DNA from: CAZHGD01 sp964531735
Lineage (GTDB): Bacteria; Armatimonadota; UBA10988
Reading direction: 5' to 3'
Length of the DNA: 59,140 nucleotides
Assembly: GCA_964531735.1 (NCBI GenBank)
Contig: CAZHGD010000023.1
Location: 1 to 59,140 of the forward strand
Part shown: positions 1 through 6,889 of the stretch, piece after piece
Layout of the letters: every line of letters begins with the position of its first letter
Numbering within the stretch: position 1 is the stretch's first letter
The notes under the pieces: generated by a model
What the model was told of the DNA's origin: nothing
The model's database searches: none
The model's input: the letters and a program-made list of their open reading frames with translations, nothing else
Program-made: the position numbers and the translations under genes

Positions 1-38
1 CGACCGTCGAGTGAGCGTCGGGCGACGCGGCCATGGTC

Positions 39-1331
39 TCACCAGCCCCAGCGCAGCGAGGGCCACCCGCGGCTGGCGGGCAACGACGCGAACCACTGCC
101 GCGCCGCCGAGAGCCCGGGCGCCAGGCTGCCCAGGTGGTCGACCAGGTCGCCGAGGTTGACTACCTGGACGTCGCCGCCCAGCGCGCTCATCCGCGCCTG
201 CGCCACCGTCGCGTTCTGGTAGAACACGAAGTGGTCGGCGCGACCATGGTAGAGCCGCACGGGTGCCGATGGGCGCCAGTCGTAGCAGTCGTTCCGGCGG
301 AGCGCCACGTTGAGCGGATGCTGGGCGTTGGTGCGGACGGCGTCGATGAAGGACGCCGTCAGCAACGCGCCGGGCGTCAGCGGTAGCGACAGCACGATGG
401 TCAGATAGGAGTTGCTGCCGTCGTACAGGCCGACGACGCGCTGGTCGTAGGGCGAGGCGAAGGCGTCGGCGGTGGAGTTGTAGATGTCGTATTGCCGGTC
501 GTAGGCGACGAGCAGGTCGGAGACGAACACCGGACTGCCGAGCGAGTTGGTCTCGATGATCGCGCTGAGTTGAGTGCCGGACAGGTCATAGGGACCGGAG
601 ATGGGCGCGGCGGCCCGGACCGGGTACTCGGCGGCGTAGTTGGCTTGCAACTCACGGTGCAGCGCCATCGTGGCGTGGCCGCCTTGCGAGTAGCCGGTGA
701 GGAAAGTCTGGCCGTTGAGGCTGAGACCCATCGCCGCGGCAGCCTCGCGCGCGGCATGGAGCAGGTCGACGCAGGCCGAGACGGTCAGCGGCGTGACCAG
801 GTAGGGGTGCAGGCCGGGCGCGTCGCCGAGGCCGAGGTAGTCGGCGGCGACAATGAGGTAGTCACCCGAAGCAAAGGCGCCGATGACTGTCGCCAGTTCG
901 CTGTTGCTCGGGTTGGACGGCACCTCGGTCCGCTGCACCTGCGTGCCGTGCTGGTAGCTCAGCAGCGCCAGCGGGCCGGCGTTGCCCTGGGGCACCACCA
1001 TCATGCCGGACGCCGTCACCGCGGCCCCGGCCCCGTCCGCCGTGTGGTAGCGCAGCTTGTAGCACGAGACGCCACGGGTGGCCGCCGGAATGCCGGTCAG
1101 GCCCTGGCTCGAGGCGAGCGACGTGACCTCGGCGGCGGAGTAGCTGCGGACCAAGGTCGAGTCGACCAGGGCCTGCGGGGTTGCCGGTGACGACGTGCCG
1201 GCGCCCCCGGTGGTCGTGCCGCCACCGGTGACCGTGGTACCGCCTGTGCCGCCACAACCGCTGAACAGCAGATGCAGTGCAACGACCGCACCGCCCGCGA
1301 CCGCCGACCAACGACACCGTCCTGGTCTCAT
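39..1331 (-). CDS. Secreted lipoprotein alpha/beta-hydrolase (secretory lipase/esterase-like)
   Basis: A 430-residue hydrolase probably acting on ester substrates at the cell surface. The start at 1331 is chosen because GGGAGGAG lies just upstream and the N-terminus is then a clean lipoprotein signal, with basic residues, a hydrophobic stretch and a lipobox ending at Cys26 (FSGC). A low-complexity Gly/Thr/Ser linker follows. The nucleophile elbow is GYSQGG (Ser215), with Asp366 in GRADHF and His399 in VDHLGS as the likely rest of the triad, in the usual order and spacing. The overall look is that of the secretory lipase/DUF3089-like alpha/beta-hydrolases. The substrate cannot be inferred. It is transcribed in the same direction as the preceding large secreted protein. 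Confidence 0.8.
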   Translation of the reverse strand: MRPGRCRWSAVAGGAVVALHLLFSGCGGTGGTTVTGGGTTTGGAGTSSPATPQALVDSTLVRSYSAAEVTSLASSQGLTGIPAATRGVSCYKLRYHTADGAGAAVTASGMMVVPQGNAGPLALLSYQHGTQVQRTEVPSNPSNSELATVIGAFASGDYLIVAADYLGLGDAPGLHPYLVTPLTVSACVDLLHAAREAAAAMGLSLNGQTFLTGYSQGGHATMALHRELQANYAAEYPVRAAAPISGPYDLSGTQLSAIIETNSLGSPVFVSDLLVAYDRQYDIYNSTADAFASPYDQRVVGLYDGSNSYLTIVLSLPLTPGALLTASFIDAVRTNAQHPLNVALRRNDCYDWRPSAPVRLYHGRADHFVFYQNATVAQARMSALGGDVQVVNLGDLVDHLGSLAPGLSAARQWFASLPASRGWPSLRWGW

Positions 1332-1382
1332 GTCGGCTCCTCCCTTACTCGGCGGCACGGGGCCGTACCGGTGGGCGCTGGC

Positions 1383-4382
1383 TCAGTAGACCTCCAGCTC
1401 GTCGAGGAACAGCCAGTCGTCCGTCGCGCCGTGCCGCTGCTTGCTGAACGTGAAACGCACGAACCGGGCGGGCGTTTCAGGTGAATCGGTGACCAGATGG
1501 TGGCCGGTCGCGTCGGCCGTGCTGCCCAGTTCGTGCCAGGTCCGCCCGTCGAGGCTGACGGCGACCGCCATGCGGTCGGGCCGGTAGCCGGGTGCCCCGG
1601 CGTTGTGGTGCGTGGCGCGCGCCACGCGCTGCTCGCGCCCGAGGTCGATGGTCACCGCCACCATCAGTTGGTCGCCGACCGCGGCCAGGCGGTAGCCGTA
1701 GGAGCGCCCGTCGCCATACGGTCCGGCCAGCACGCCGTCGGTCGATTCGGCGTTGCCGCCATCGGGGAAGCCGGCGTAGGGCTCCACCGACTTCTGGTAG
1801 CGGCACCCGCGCGCCTTCGACACGGGGCCGGTGAGCACCCGCACCGTCGGGCTGGGCGGGCCGCTCTGGCCGAGGCCGTTGGTGGCCACCACGCGGTAGT
1901 AGTAGACCGTGTCGGGCGCCAGGCCGTCGTCCAGCCAACGGCCGGCGCTGGTGCGGCCGACCGGCGTGGCCGGGCCAGGCGAGAAGTCCGGTGTGGTCGC
2001 GCGGTGGACCACATAGGCCGCGGTGCGGCCGGGCGCGGCGGTCCAGGTCAACTGCGCATAGGGTCCGCGAGTCGGTGCGGCGACCAGGTCGGTCACCACC
2101 GGTGGCGGCGCGCCGAGGCCAGCCTCCACCGCGTCGGCTTCGCGCCGGGCCGCCTCGGCGAGCGGGCGGCCTCCGGCGTCGGGTGTGTCGGGCAGCAGAC
2201 GATGACCGCCGCGGTCCGGCGCCAGCAGGAAGCCGAGCAACATGGGTGCGCACATCCAGCCGGTCTCGCTGCAGTACGGCCCCCAGCCGATGTCGGCGCT
2301 GCTGCCGAAGTACTCCCAGCGGCCGTAGTCGAAGGCCCGCAACCAGGTGCCGTCGAGCAACGGGTCGGCGTCGCGGAGCTGGATCCGGGTCAGGTAGTCG
2401 GCGAGGCGCTGGTGCGCCTGCTGCCAGCGCGGCTCGCCGGTCACCTGCGCCGCGAGGGCCAGGTGCAGCAAGGCGAAGCCGGTGTCATAGAGCTGATCGC
2501 TCACCGGATCGCCGTTCTGCTGGAAGACGCTCGTCTCGCCGGTGCCGAACGCGGCGTTGCTGTGCGGGTTGAGCCCGTCCCACTCGGTGATGGCGCCGCA
2601 GTCGGCCTGCCGGCCGACCAGCCAGCCGGCCACCTGGTCGAGCCAGCGGCGGTGCTCGGCCGTCGGCGCCGCCTGGCACAGCAAGGCCAGCGGCAGCACC
2701 ATGCGGGCGTGCTCGCAACTGCGGCTGGTGACAATCTGCCAGTCAGGATAGCTGCGCATCAGCCAGCCGATGCCGCGCTCGGCCAGGTTGAGGTAGCGCT
2801 GCTCGCCGGTCAACTGATAGGCCGCCACCAAGGATGCCAGCGGCAGGCCCATGACGTGCGGTGCGCCGCCGTTGACGTTGCTCTGGCGCAGCGCGGGCCA
2901 TGGCGTGCCGAGCGGACCCGAGCCCTCCCAGTTGCGGTGGTTCATGCCGCCGAACAGGCCGGTGCGGTCCGACGCGACGTGGGCGAAATACTCCACGCCG
3001 CGCAGACCGACCCGGAGCAGCGCGCGGTCGCCGGTGGCCGCGTAACCCAGCAGCGCGAACAGCGTCGCCGCGCCGGAGTCGTCGTTGAACACATAGATGG
3101 TGCTGCCGTCGTCGCGGAACTCGCCGCGCGACTGCCAGTGGCCCCAGTACCAGGAATCGGCCGTGGTCACCTGGAACGCGCGCGCCGTGTAGGCCAGCAT
3201 CCGGCGCCCACGCTCCTGCCAAGAGGCGTCGTTGTTCAGGCGGCCGTGGAGCCAGAAGGCCAAGGCACACTCGCTGACGCAGTCGACGCGCAGGCCGCCG
3301 GCCACTACGGGGCGTCCGTCAGGCCCGCGGTCGGAGGTGAGCCCCTCGCGGACACCGGCGCTCCCGTCCGGCGCGATCAACATGCCAGCGCGCTCGAACC
3401 AGGCCAGGTTGCGCGCCACCGCCTGCCGGTACCGTGCCGGGCGCGGCGAGACCTCGACGCTGGCCACGACCGCGCGCTGTGCGCCGCCGCGCCGCGCGGT
3501 GACGCGGAACTCATGGCGCCCGGCAGCGAGCGTGAGCGGCGCCGAGACCGCGCGCTCGCCTTGCTGGCCCAGCGCGATCACGCCGGTTGGCCCGGTCGCG
3601 GCCAGGCTTCCGGCCTGCGGGGCCCGCACACACAGCCGCACCGGCTCGCCCGGCGCCACCCAGTCGCGCGGCTCGGTCCACACGTCGGCTTCGACCCACC
3701 GCGCACGCACCGCCTGGGCCGTCTCGGTCGGTAGCAGGTCGAGCAGGATCTGGCGGGTGAGCGCTGCCCAGGCGCCAGCCGGCGTGTAGCGTCCGCGGCG
3801 GCCGGCACTGAGGGCCGTGGCCGCCAGCAGCAGGCGGCCGCCGCCGTGGCGCAGCTCGACCAGCGCCGGCCGCAGTTCCTGGGGTGCGCCGAACGCCGCG
3901 CGATCCAGGCCCGCCGCGCGCGCGTAGCTCAGTCGGACGTCGTCGGCCGGTGACTCGCCCAACCATGGCAGGCAGCGCGAGGAGTGCTCCTCGAGCAAAC
4001 TCAGCCGTGCCAGGCCGGAGTCGCGCCAGCGGTCGGAGGTGACCAGCAGGCGCTCGTAGGCCGGCGTGGTGGGTCGGTCACCCAGGCGGCCGGGCCACGG
4101 CGTGTACTCCAGGTAGACGCTGCGACCGGCGGCCAGGAACCGCTCGATGGTGCGCTGCGCGTCGGCCGTAAGTGGACGCACCTCGGGGTAGGCGGGGGCG
4201 CAGACCAGCAAGGCCTCGCAAGTGGTCGGCTCGGGAGTGGTGACCAGTGTCAGACCGAGGTCGCTCGCGGCGACGTCGAACGCGTTGTCGGCGGTGGCAC
4301 CGAGCAGGCCGACCGTCGGCTCGGCCAGGGCTGCCGTGGCGGCCAGCATGAGCGGTAGGGCGGCGAGACCAGTCCAGGGCAT
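1383..4382 (-). CDS. Large secreted protein with six-hairpin-type catalytic domain, FN3 domain and C-terminal discoidin-like domain
   Basis: A 999-residue exported protein. The start at 4382 gives a standard signal peptide (MPWTGLAALPLMLAATAALA) and has GGAGG about 10 bases upstream. Residues 20-220 look like a Rossmann/ThuA-like domain ('ALLVCAPAYPEVRP'). The middle, about 330-730, is helix-rich with many Trp, Gly and Asn motifs (FGGMNHRNWEG, SCEHARMVLP, CSETGWMCAP), as in alpha/alpha-toroid (six-hairpin) glycosidases. Residues 760-844 form a fibronectin type III domain. The last 150 residues resemble an F5/8 type C or other carbohydrate-binding module. It is probably a polysaccharide-degrading enzyme. 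The CAZy family and catalytic residues are not identified. Confidence 0.7.
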   Translation of the reverse strand: MPWTGLAALPLMLAATAALAEPTVGLLGATADNAFDVAASDLGLTLVTTPEPTTCEALLVCAPAYPEVRPLTADAQRTIERFLAAGRSVYLEYTPWPGRLGDRPTTPAYERLLVTSDRWRDSGLARLSLLEEHSSRCLPWLGESPADDVRLSYARAAGLDRAAFGAPQELRPALVELRHGGGRLLLAATALSAGRRGRYTPAGAWAALTRQILLDLLPTETAQAVRARWVEADVWTEPRDWVAPGEPVRLCVRAPQAGSLAATGPTGVIALGQQGERAVSAPLTLAAGRHEFRVTARRGGAQRAVVASVEVSPRPARYRQAVARNLAWFERAGMLIAPDGSAGVREGLTSDRGPDGRPVVAGGLRVDCVSECALAFWLHGRLNNDASWQERGRRMLAYTARAFQVTTADSWYWGHWQSRGEFRDDGSTIYVFNDDSGAATLFALLGYAATGDRALLRVGLRGVEYFAHVASDRTGLFGGMNHRNWEGSGPLGTPWPALRQSNVNGGAPHVMGLPLASLVAAYQLTGEQRYLNLAERGIGWLMRSYPDWQIVTSRSCEHARMVLPLALLCQAAPTAEHRRWLDQVAGWLVGRQADCGAITEWDGLNPHSNAAFGTGETSVFQQNGDPVSDQLYDTGFALLHLALAAQVTGEPRWQQAHQRLADYLTRIQLRDADPLLDGTWLRAFDYGRWEYFGSSADIGWGPYCSETGWMCAPMLLGFLLAPDRGGHRLLPDTPDAGGRPLAEAARREADAVEAGLGAPPPVVTDLVAAPTRGPYAQLTWTAAPGRTAAYVVHRATTPDFSPGPATPVGRTSAGRWLDDGLAPDTVYYYRVVATNGLGQSGPPSPTVRVLTGPVSKARGCRYQKSVEPYAGFPDGGNAESTDGVLAGPYGDGRSYGYRLAAVGDQLMVAVTIDLGREQRVARATHHNAGAPGYRPDRMAVAVSLDGRTWHELGSTADATGHHLVTDSPETPARFVRFTFSKQRHGATDDWLFLDELEVY

Positions 4383-4485
4383 CCTGAGCGCCTCCGCAAC
4401 GGGGTTGGTTTGGCCGCGGGCCGGCGAAGTCCTTGCGCGAGGCGCGGGCCCAATGCCCGGTGCCATACGGCCCCCCGGAGACGGC

Positions 4486-4661
4486 TATGGACTGGCGCGA
4501 GCGGATCGTGGCGGATCCCCGAGTCTGCCATGGCCGCGCGTGCACCAAGGGCACACGCGGCCATGGTCTCGGTCACCCTGGCCGAGTACCCGTCGCTGGT
4601 GGCCTGCGACATTGGTGCGGCGATGCAGTACGCCAGCCACAGCAAGACCCTGCGGGCATAA
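4486..4661 (+). pseudogene. Decayed DUF433-family antitoxin gene
   Basis: Read from the ATG at 4486, the sequence gives MDWRERIVADPRVCHGRACT followed by KGTRG, which is the conserved N-terminus of DUF433 antitoxins (usual form 'I..DP.VCHGKPCIKGTR'). The reading frame then breaks. The other plus frame continues with MVSV, LAEYPSL, DIGAAMQYAS and a stop at 4659-4661, which is the family's C-terminal half. About ten residues between the halves ('LDNLAAG.TPEEI' in intact members) are missing. So there is a frameshift plus a deletion. DUF433 proteins usually pair with DUF5615 PIN-like toxins, and none is present. The relic ends exactly where the argC repeat copy begins. Confidence 0.75.
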
Positions 4662-4822
4662 CCCGAAGTGGTCCAGCCCCAGACCCTCGTCCAGCCCGAA
4701 CATGCAGTTCATGTTCTGTAGCGCCGAGCCGGCCTGGCCCTTGACCAGATTGTCCACACAGGCGGTGACGATGAGTTGGCGCGTGCGCGGGTTGACGTTG
4801 ACCGCCAGGTCGATGGAGTTGG
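4660..4822 (-). repeat. Partial duplicate of the argC 3' end (left copy of direct repeat)
   Basis: Bases 4660-4815 are identical to 5859-6014 inside argC. With one further mismatch the match runs to 4822/6021. The copy holds the last ~54 codons of argC in the same orientation, up to the third-last residue. The terminal 'LYP-stop' of the intact gene reads 'LCPQG...' here, so this copy has no proper stop and no start. It lies 1.2 kb downstream of the intact 3' end, with a HicBA module between. Confidence 0.95.
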
Positions 4823-4843
4823 CCCCGCTGCGGCCCACCGGGC

Positions 4844-5068
4844 TCAGTCATGCCATTCCTCGTCCGGGATATCCGCGTTGAGCAGGATGTTACGGAGTGT
4901 GCCGATCGGCAAGGGACGGCCCGCATGCACCGGTACGATCACCTGCGAGCCGCTGGCGGCGCACCGCCACTTGCGGTGACTGCCGCGCTGGGAGACCAAC
5001 TCGAAGCCGTGTCGGGCCAGCAGCTTCTCTACCTCGGTCGCGGTCAGCCGCTGGGCACGGCCCGGCAT
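4844..5068 (-). CDS. hicA: HicA-family mRNA interferase toxin
   Basis: A 74-residue protein of the HicA/YcfA type (dsRBD-like fold). It has the usual N-terminal helix (TATEVEKLLARHGFELV), the catalytic His31 in GSHRKW, and the 'VPVHAGRPLPIGTLRNIL' region typical of the family. HicA proteins cleave mRNA when freed from HicB. The start codon overlaps the stop of the upstream hicB gene (TGATG), so the two are translationally coupled. Antitoxin first is the less common order for hic modules. The gene lies inside the segment bounded by the two argC repeat copies. Confidence 0.9.
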   Translation of the reverse strand: MPGRAQRLTATEVEKLLARHGFELVSQRGSHRKWRCAASGSQVIVPVHAGRPLPIGTLRNILLNADIPDEEWHD

Positions 5069-5277
5069 CAGAGGATGACCTCGGCCACCTCGGCGTCTGG
5101 GCTCAGTTGCAGCGGATCACGCTGTAGGTAGAGCTCGATGGCGTCGCGGATGCCGTCGAGGGCCTCGGCTCGGTCGAAGCCGGCGGAGGTGCATCCCGGC
5201 AGCTCCGGGCACCAGGCTGCCCACTCGCCCGTCGCGGGGTCTTGCTCAAGTACGACCCGCCAATTCTGCTCGCTCAT
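5068..5277 (-). CDS. hicB: HicB-family antitoxin (short, no DNA-binding domain)
   Basis: A 69-residue HicB with the partial RNase H-like fold: W-R-V-V-L-E-QDPATGEWAAWCPELPGC, then the helix 'DRAEALDGIRDAIELYL'. It ends without the ribbon-helix-helix or HTH domain that many HicB proteins carry for autoregulation, so any repression of its own promoter would need another factor. CAGGAG sits upstream of the ATG. It overlaps hicA by one base. Confidence 0.88.
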   Translation of the reverse strand: MSEQNWRVVLEQDPATGEWAAWCPELPGCTSAGFDRAEALDGIRDAIELYLQRDPLQLSPDAEVAEVIL

Positions 5278-5352
5278 GCCTCTGGCTCCTGACGTGGCCT
5301 GGCCATCCGGCGGTCCGCGGTGCCATGGCTGCCGCTGACGAAGCGGAGCCTA

Positions 5353-5661
5353 TTACCCACACTCGGATCGCACCTTATCTCGCGCAGCTCGTCTTTCGTT
5401 GTCCCTCTGCACCTGCCAGTCCAGGGCGCAGGCTTCCGCATCTCTGATCTTTCTCTCCGCGAAGGAGACGCATATCTTCATGTTCTCTGTCCACTCACTG
5501 GCAGAGAATGTCTCCTGGCATATAGAAAGCGATCCCCTTGATCGATCATCGACCGGACGGAGATATCTGCACTCAATGCCATTGAGTTGCATATCAACAA
5601 GCCAGCGAATATCCCCGCCCGTGAGCAACTGATCTGGGCCTCGCAGCAAGTCTGGCTCCAT
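5353..5661 (-). CDS. Hypothetical 102-residue protein in lower-GC island
   Basis: An unrecognised ORF. It begins with ATG preceded by AGGAG at a good distance (CAGGAGTAGCAA). The product has a central 'CQETFSASEW..NMKICVSFAE' stretch and a highly charged C-terminus (DWQVQRDNERRAARDKVR). Two points argue for a real gene: the ribosome-binding site, and base composition clearly lower in GC than the surrounding DNA, where chance ORFs are less common. The lack of any recognisable family argues against it. It lies upstream of hicB on the same strand, within the repeat-bounded island. Confidence 0.45.
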   Translation of the reverse strand: MEPDLLRGPDQLLTGGDIRWLVDMQLNGIECRYLRPVDDRSRGSLSICQETFSASEWTENMKICVSFAERKIRDAEACALDWQVQRDNERRAARDKVRSECG

Positions 5662-5848
5662 TTGCTACTCCTGCACCTCAATGCTTCAGCGCCCATCTCT
5701 AACCAGGAGGGACCTCAGAACTGTGCAACCAGCCTCCAATTGTACTCTATGGAGCTGTCCACCGCGACCTCGCTCAGTCGGCCGAGGCCGTGGCGGCCAA
5801 CGCTCCGGCGGCCGCCAGCCGCCGAGCCCTGGCAGCTTGGCGCCACCT
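5662..5848. other. Intergenic end of the island next to argC
   Basis: A 187-base stretch between the hypothetical ORF and the argC stop. The half next to the ORF is lower in GC. The half next to argC returns to high GC. I see no convincing gene, terminator or integrase remnant here. Confidence 0.5.
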
Positions 5849-6889
5849 TCACGGATACAACCCGAAGTGGTCCAGCCCCAGACCCTCGTCCAGCCCGAAC
5901 ATGCAGTTCATGTTCTGTAGCGCCGAGCCGGCCTGGCCCTTGACCAGATTGTCCACACAGGCGGTGACGATGAGTTGGCGCGTGCGCGGGTTGACGTTGA
6001 CCGCCAGGTCGATGAAGTTGGAGCCGAGCACCATCTTGGTGCCGTGACAGGTGCCATCGGTGCTGACCCGGACGAAGCGTTCGCCGGCGTAGGCGTCCAG
6101 GTACACCTGCCGGGCCTCCTCGGCGCTGACGTCACCGCATAGCCGGCCGTAGCAGGTGTCGATGATGCCGCGCGTGGTGGGCAGCAGGTGCGGCACGAAG
6201 GTGATGGTCACCGGTTGGCCGCCGGCCGCGCCGACGTAGGTCTCGATCTCGGGCGTGTGCTGGTGCTCGATGATCTTGTAGGCCTCGACGTTCTCGTTGC
6301 GGTGCGGGAAGTGGAAGTTCGGCTTGGCCGCCTTGCCCGCGCCGCTGACGCCGCTCTTGCCGTCGACGATGATGCCGTCGGGCTCGATCAGCCCGGCCTT
6401 GACCGCCGGCCACAGCGCCATGACCGCCGCGACCACGAAGCAGCCGGGATTGGCCACCAGCCGCGACGCGCGGATGCGGTCGCGGTAGAGCTCGGGTACA
6501 CCGTAAACGGCTTCGGCGAGCAACTCGGGCGCCGTGTGCGGTCGGCCGTAGTAGCGTTCATAGACCGCCGGATCGGCGAAGCGGAAGTCGCCGGAGTAGT
6601 CGATGACGCGGACACCGCGGTCGAGGTAGACCTGCGCCTCGGCCATGCCGACGCCGTTCGGCGTGGCGAAGAAGGCCACGTCCGGCCGGCCGTCGTCCAC
6701 CTCGTGGCCAGAGACCTGCACGCGCAAGTCGCAGAAGCCACGCAGGTGCGGGAAGAACTCGTCGATGCGGCGCGTGTCGTCCTGACGCGCCACCAGCGAC
6801 GTGATGTGGACCTCGGGGTGCCGCAGCAGACCCTCCAGAATGCCCAAGCCACCATACCCGGTGGCGCCGATAACCTTGGCTGCAATCAT
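5849..6889 (-). CDS. argC: N-acetyl-gamma-glutamyl-phosphate reductase
   Basis: A 346-residue enzyme of arginine (ornithine) biosynthesis: NADPH-dependent reduction of N-acetylglutamyl-5-phosphate to the semialdehyde, in the cytoplasm. It has the nucleotide-binding GATGYGG at the N-terminus, the catalytic Cys150 in ANPGCF, 'DGKSGVSGAGK', and the family C-terminus MNCMFGLDEG...LYP. Length is normal. The start codon overlaps the stop of the upstream sensor kinase (ATGA). Its last 156 bases before the third-last codon are repeated at 4660-4815. The intact copy at this site keeps the correct stop. Confidence 0.96.
   Translation of the reverse strand: MIAAKVIGATGYGGLGILEGLLRHPEVHITSLVARQDDTRRIDEFFPHLRGFCDLRVQVSGHEVDDGRPDVAFFATPNGVGMAEAQVYLDRGVRVIDYSGDFRFADPAVYERYYGRPHTAPELLAEAVYGVPELYRDRIRASRLVANPGCFVVAAVMALWPAVKAGLIEPDGIIVDGKSGVSGAGKAAKPNFHFPHRNENVEAYKIIEHQHTPEIETYVGAAGGQPVTITFVPHLLPTTRGIIDTCYGRLCGDVSAEEARQVYLDAYAGERFVRVSTDGTCHGTKMVLGSNFIDLAVNVNPRTRQLIVTACVDNLVKGQAGSALQNMNCMFGLDEGLGLDHFGLYP
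5859..6021 (-). repeat. Right copy of argC 3'-end direct repeat (within intact argC)
   Basis: The partner of 4660-4822: 156 identical bases (5859-6014), then one mismatch and six further matches. It is part of the functional gene and so is the copy that keeps the reading frame. The pair has the geometry of an element inserted in the 3' end of a gene that restores that end. Confidence 0.95.

Noticed and set aside
1497..3734. A 745-codon ORF on the plus strand opposite the large secreted protein
   Set aside because: It is antisense to a gene with signal peptide, ribosome-binding site and recognised domains. The product is Ala/Arg/Gly-rich with no family. Such shadows are expected at this GC content.
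4485..4838. A 117-codon minus-strand ORF containing the argC C-terminus
   Set aside because: It is only the headless argC fragment joined by chance to the antisense of the DUF433 relic. There is no start site.
5859..6021. 156-bp repeat as a transposon target-site duplication
   Set aside because: Far longer than any known target duplication, and there is no transposase or terminal inverted repeat. Integration-type duplication or tandem duplication fits better.
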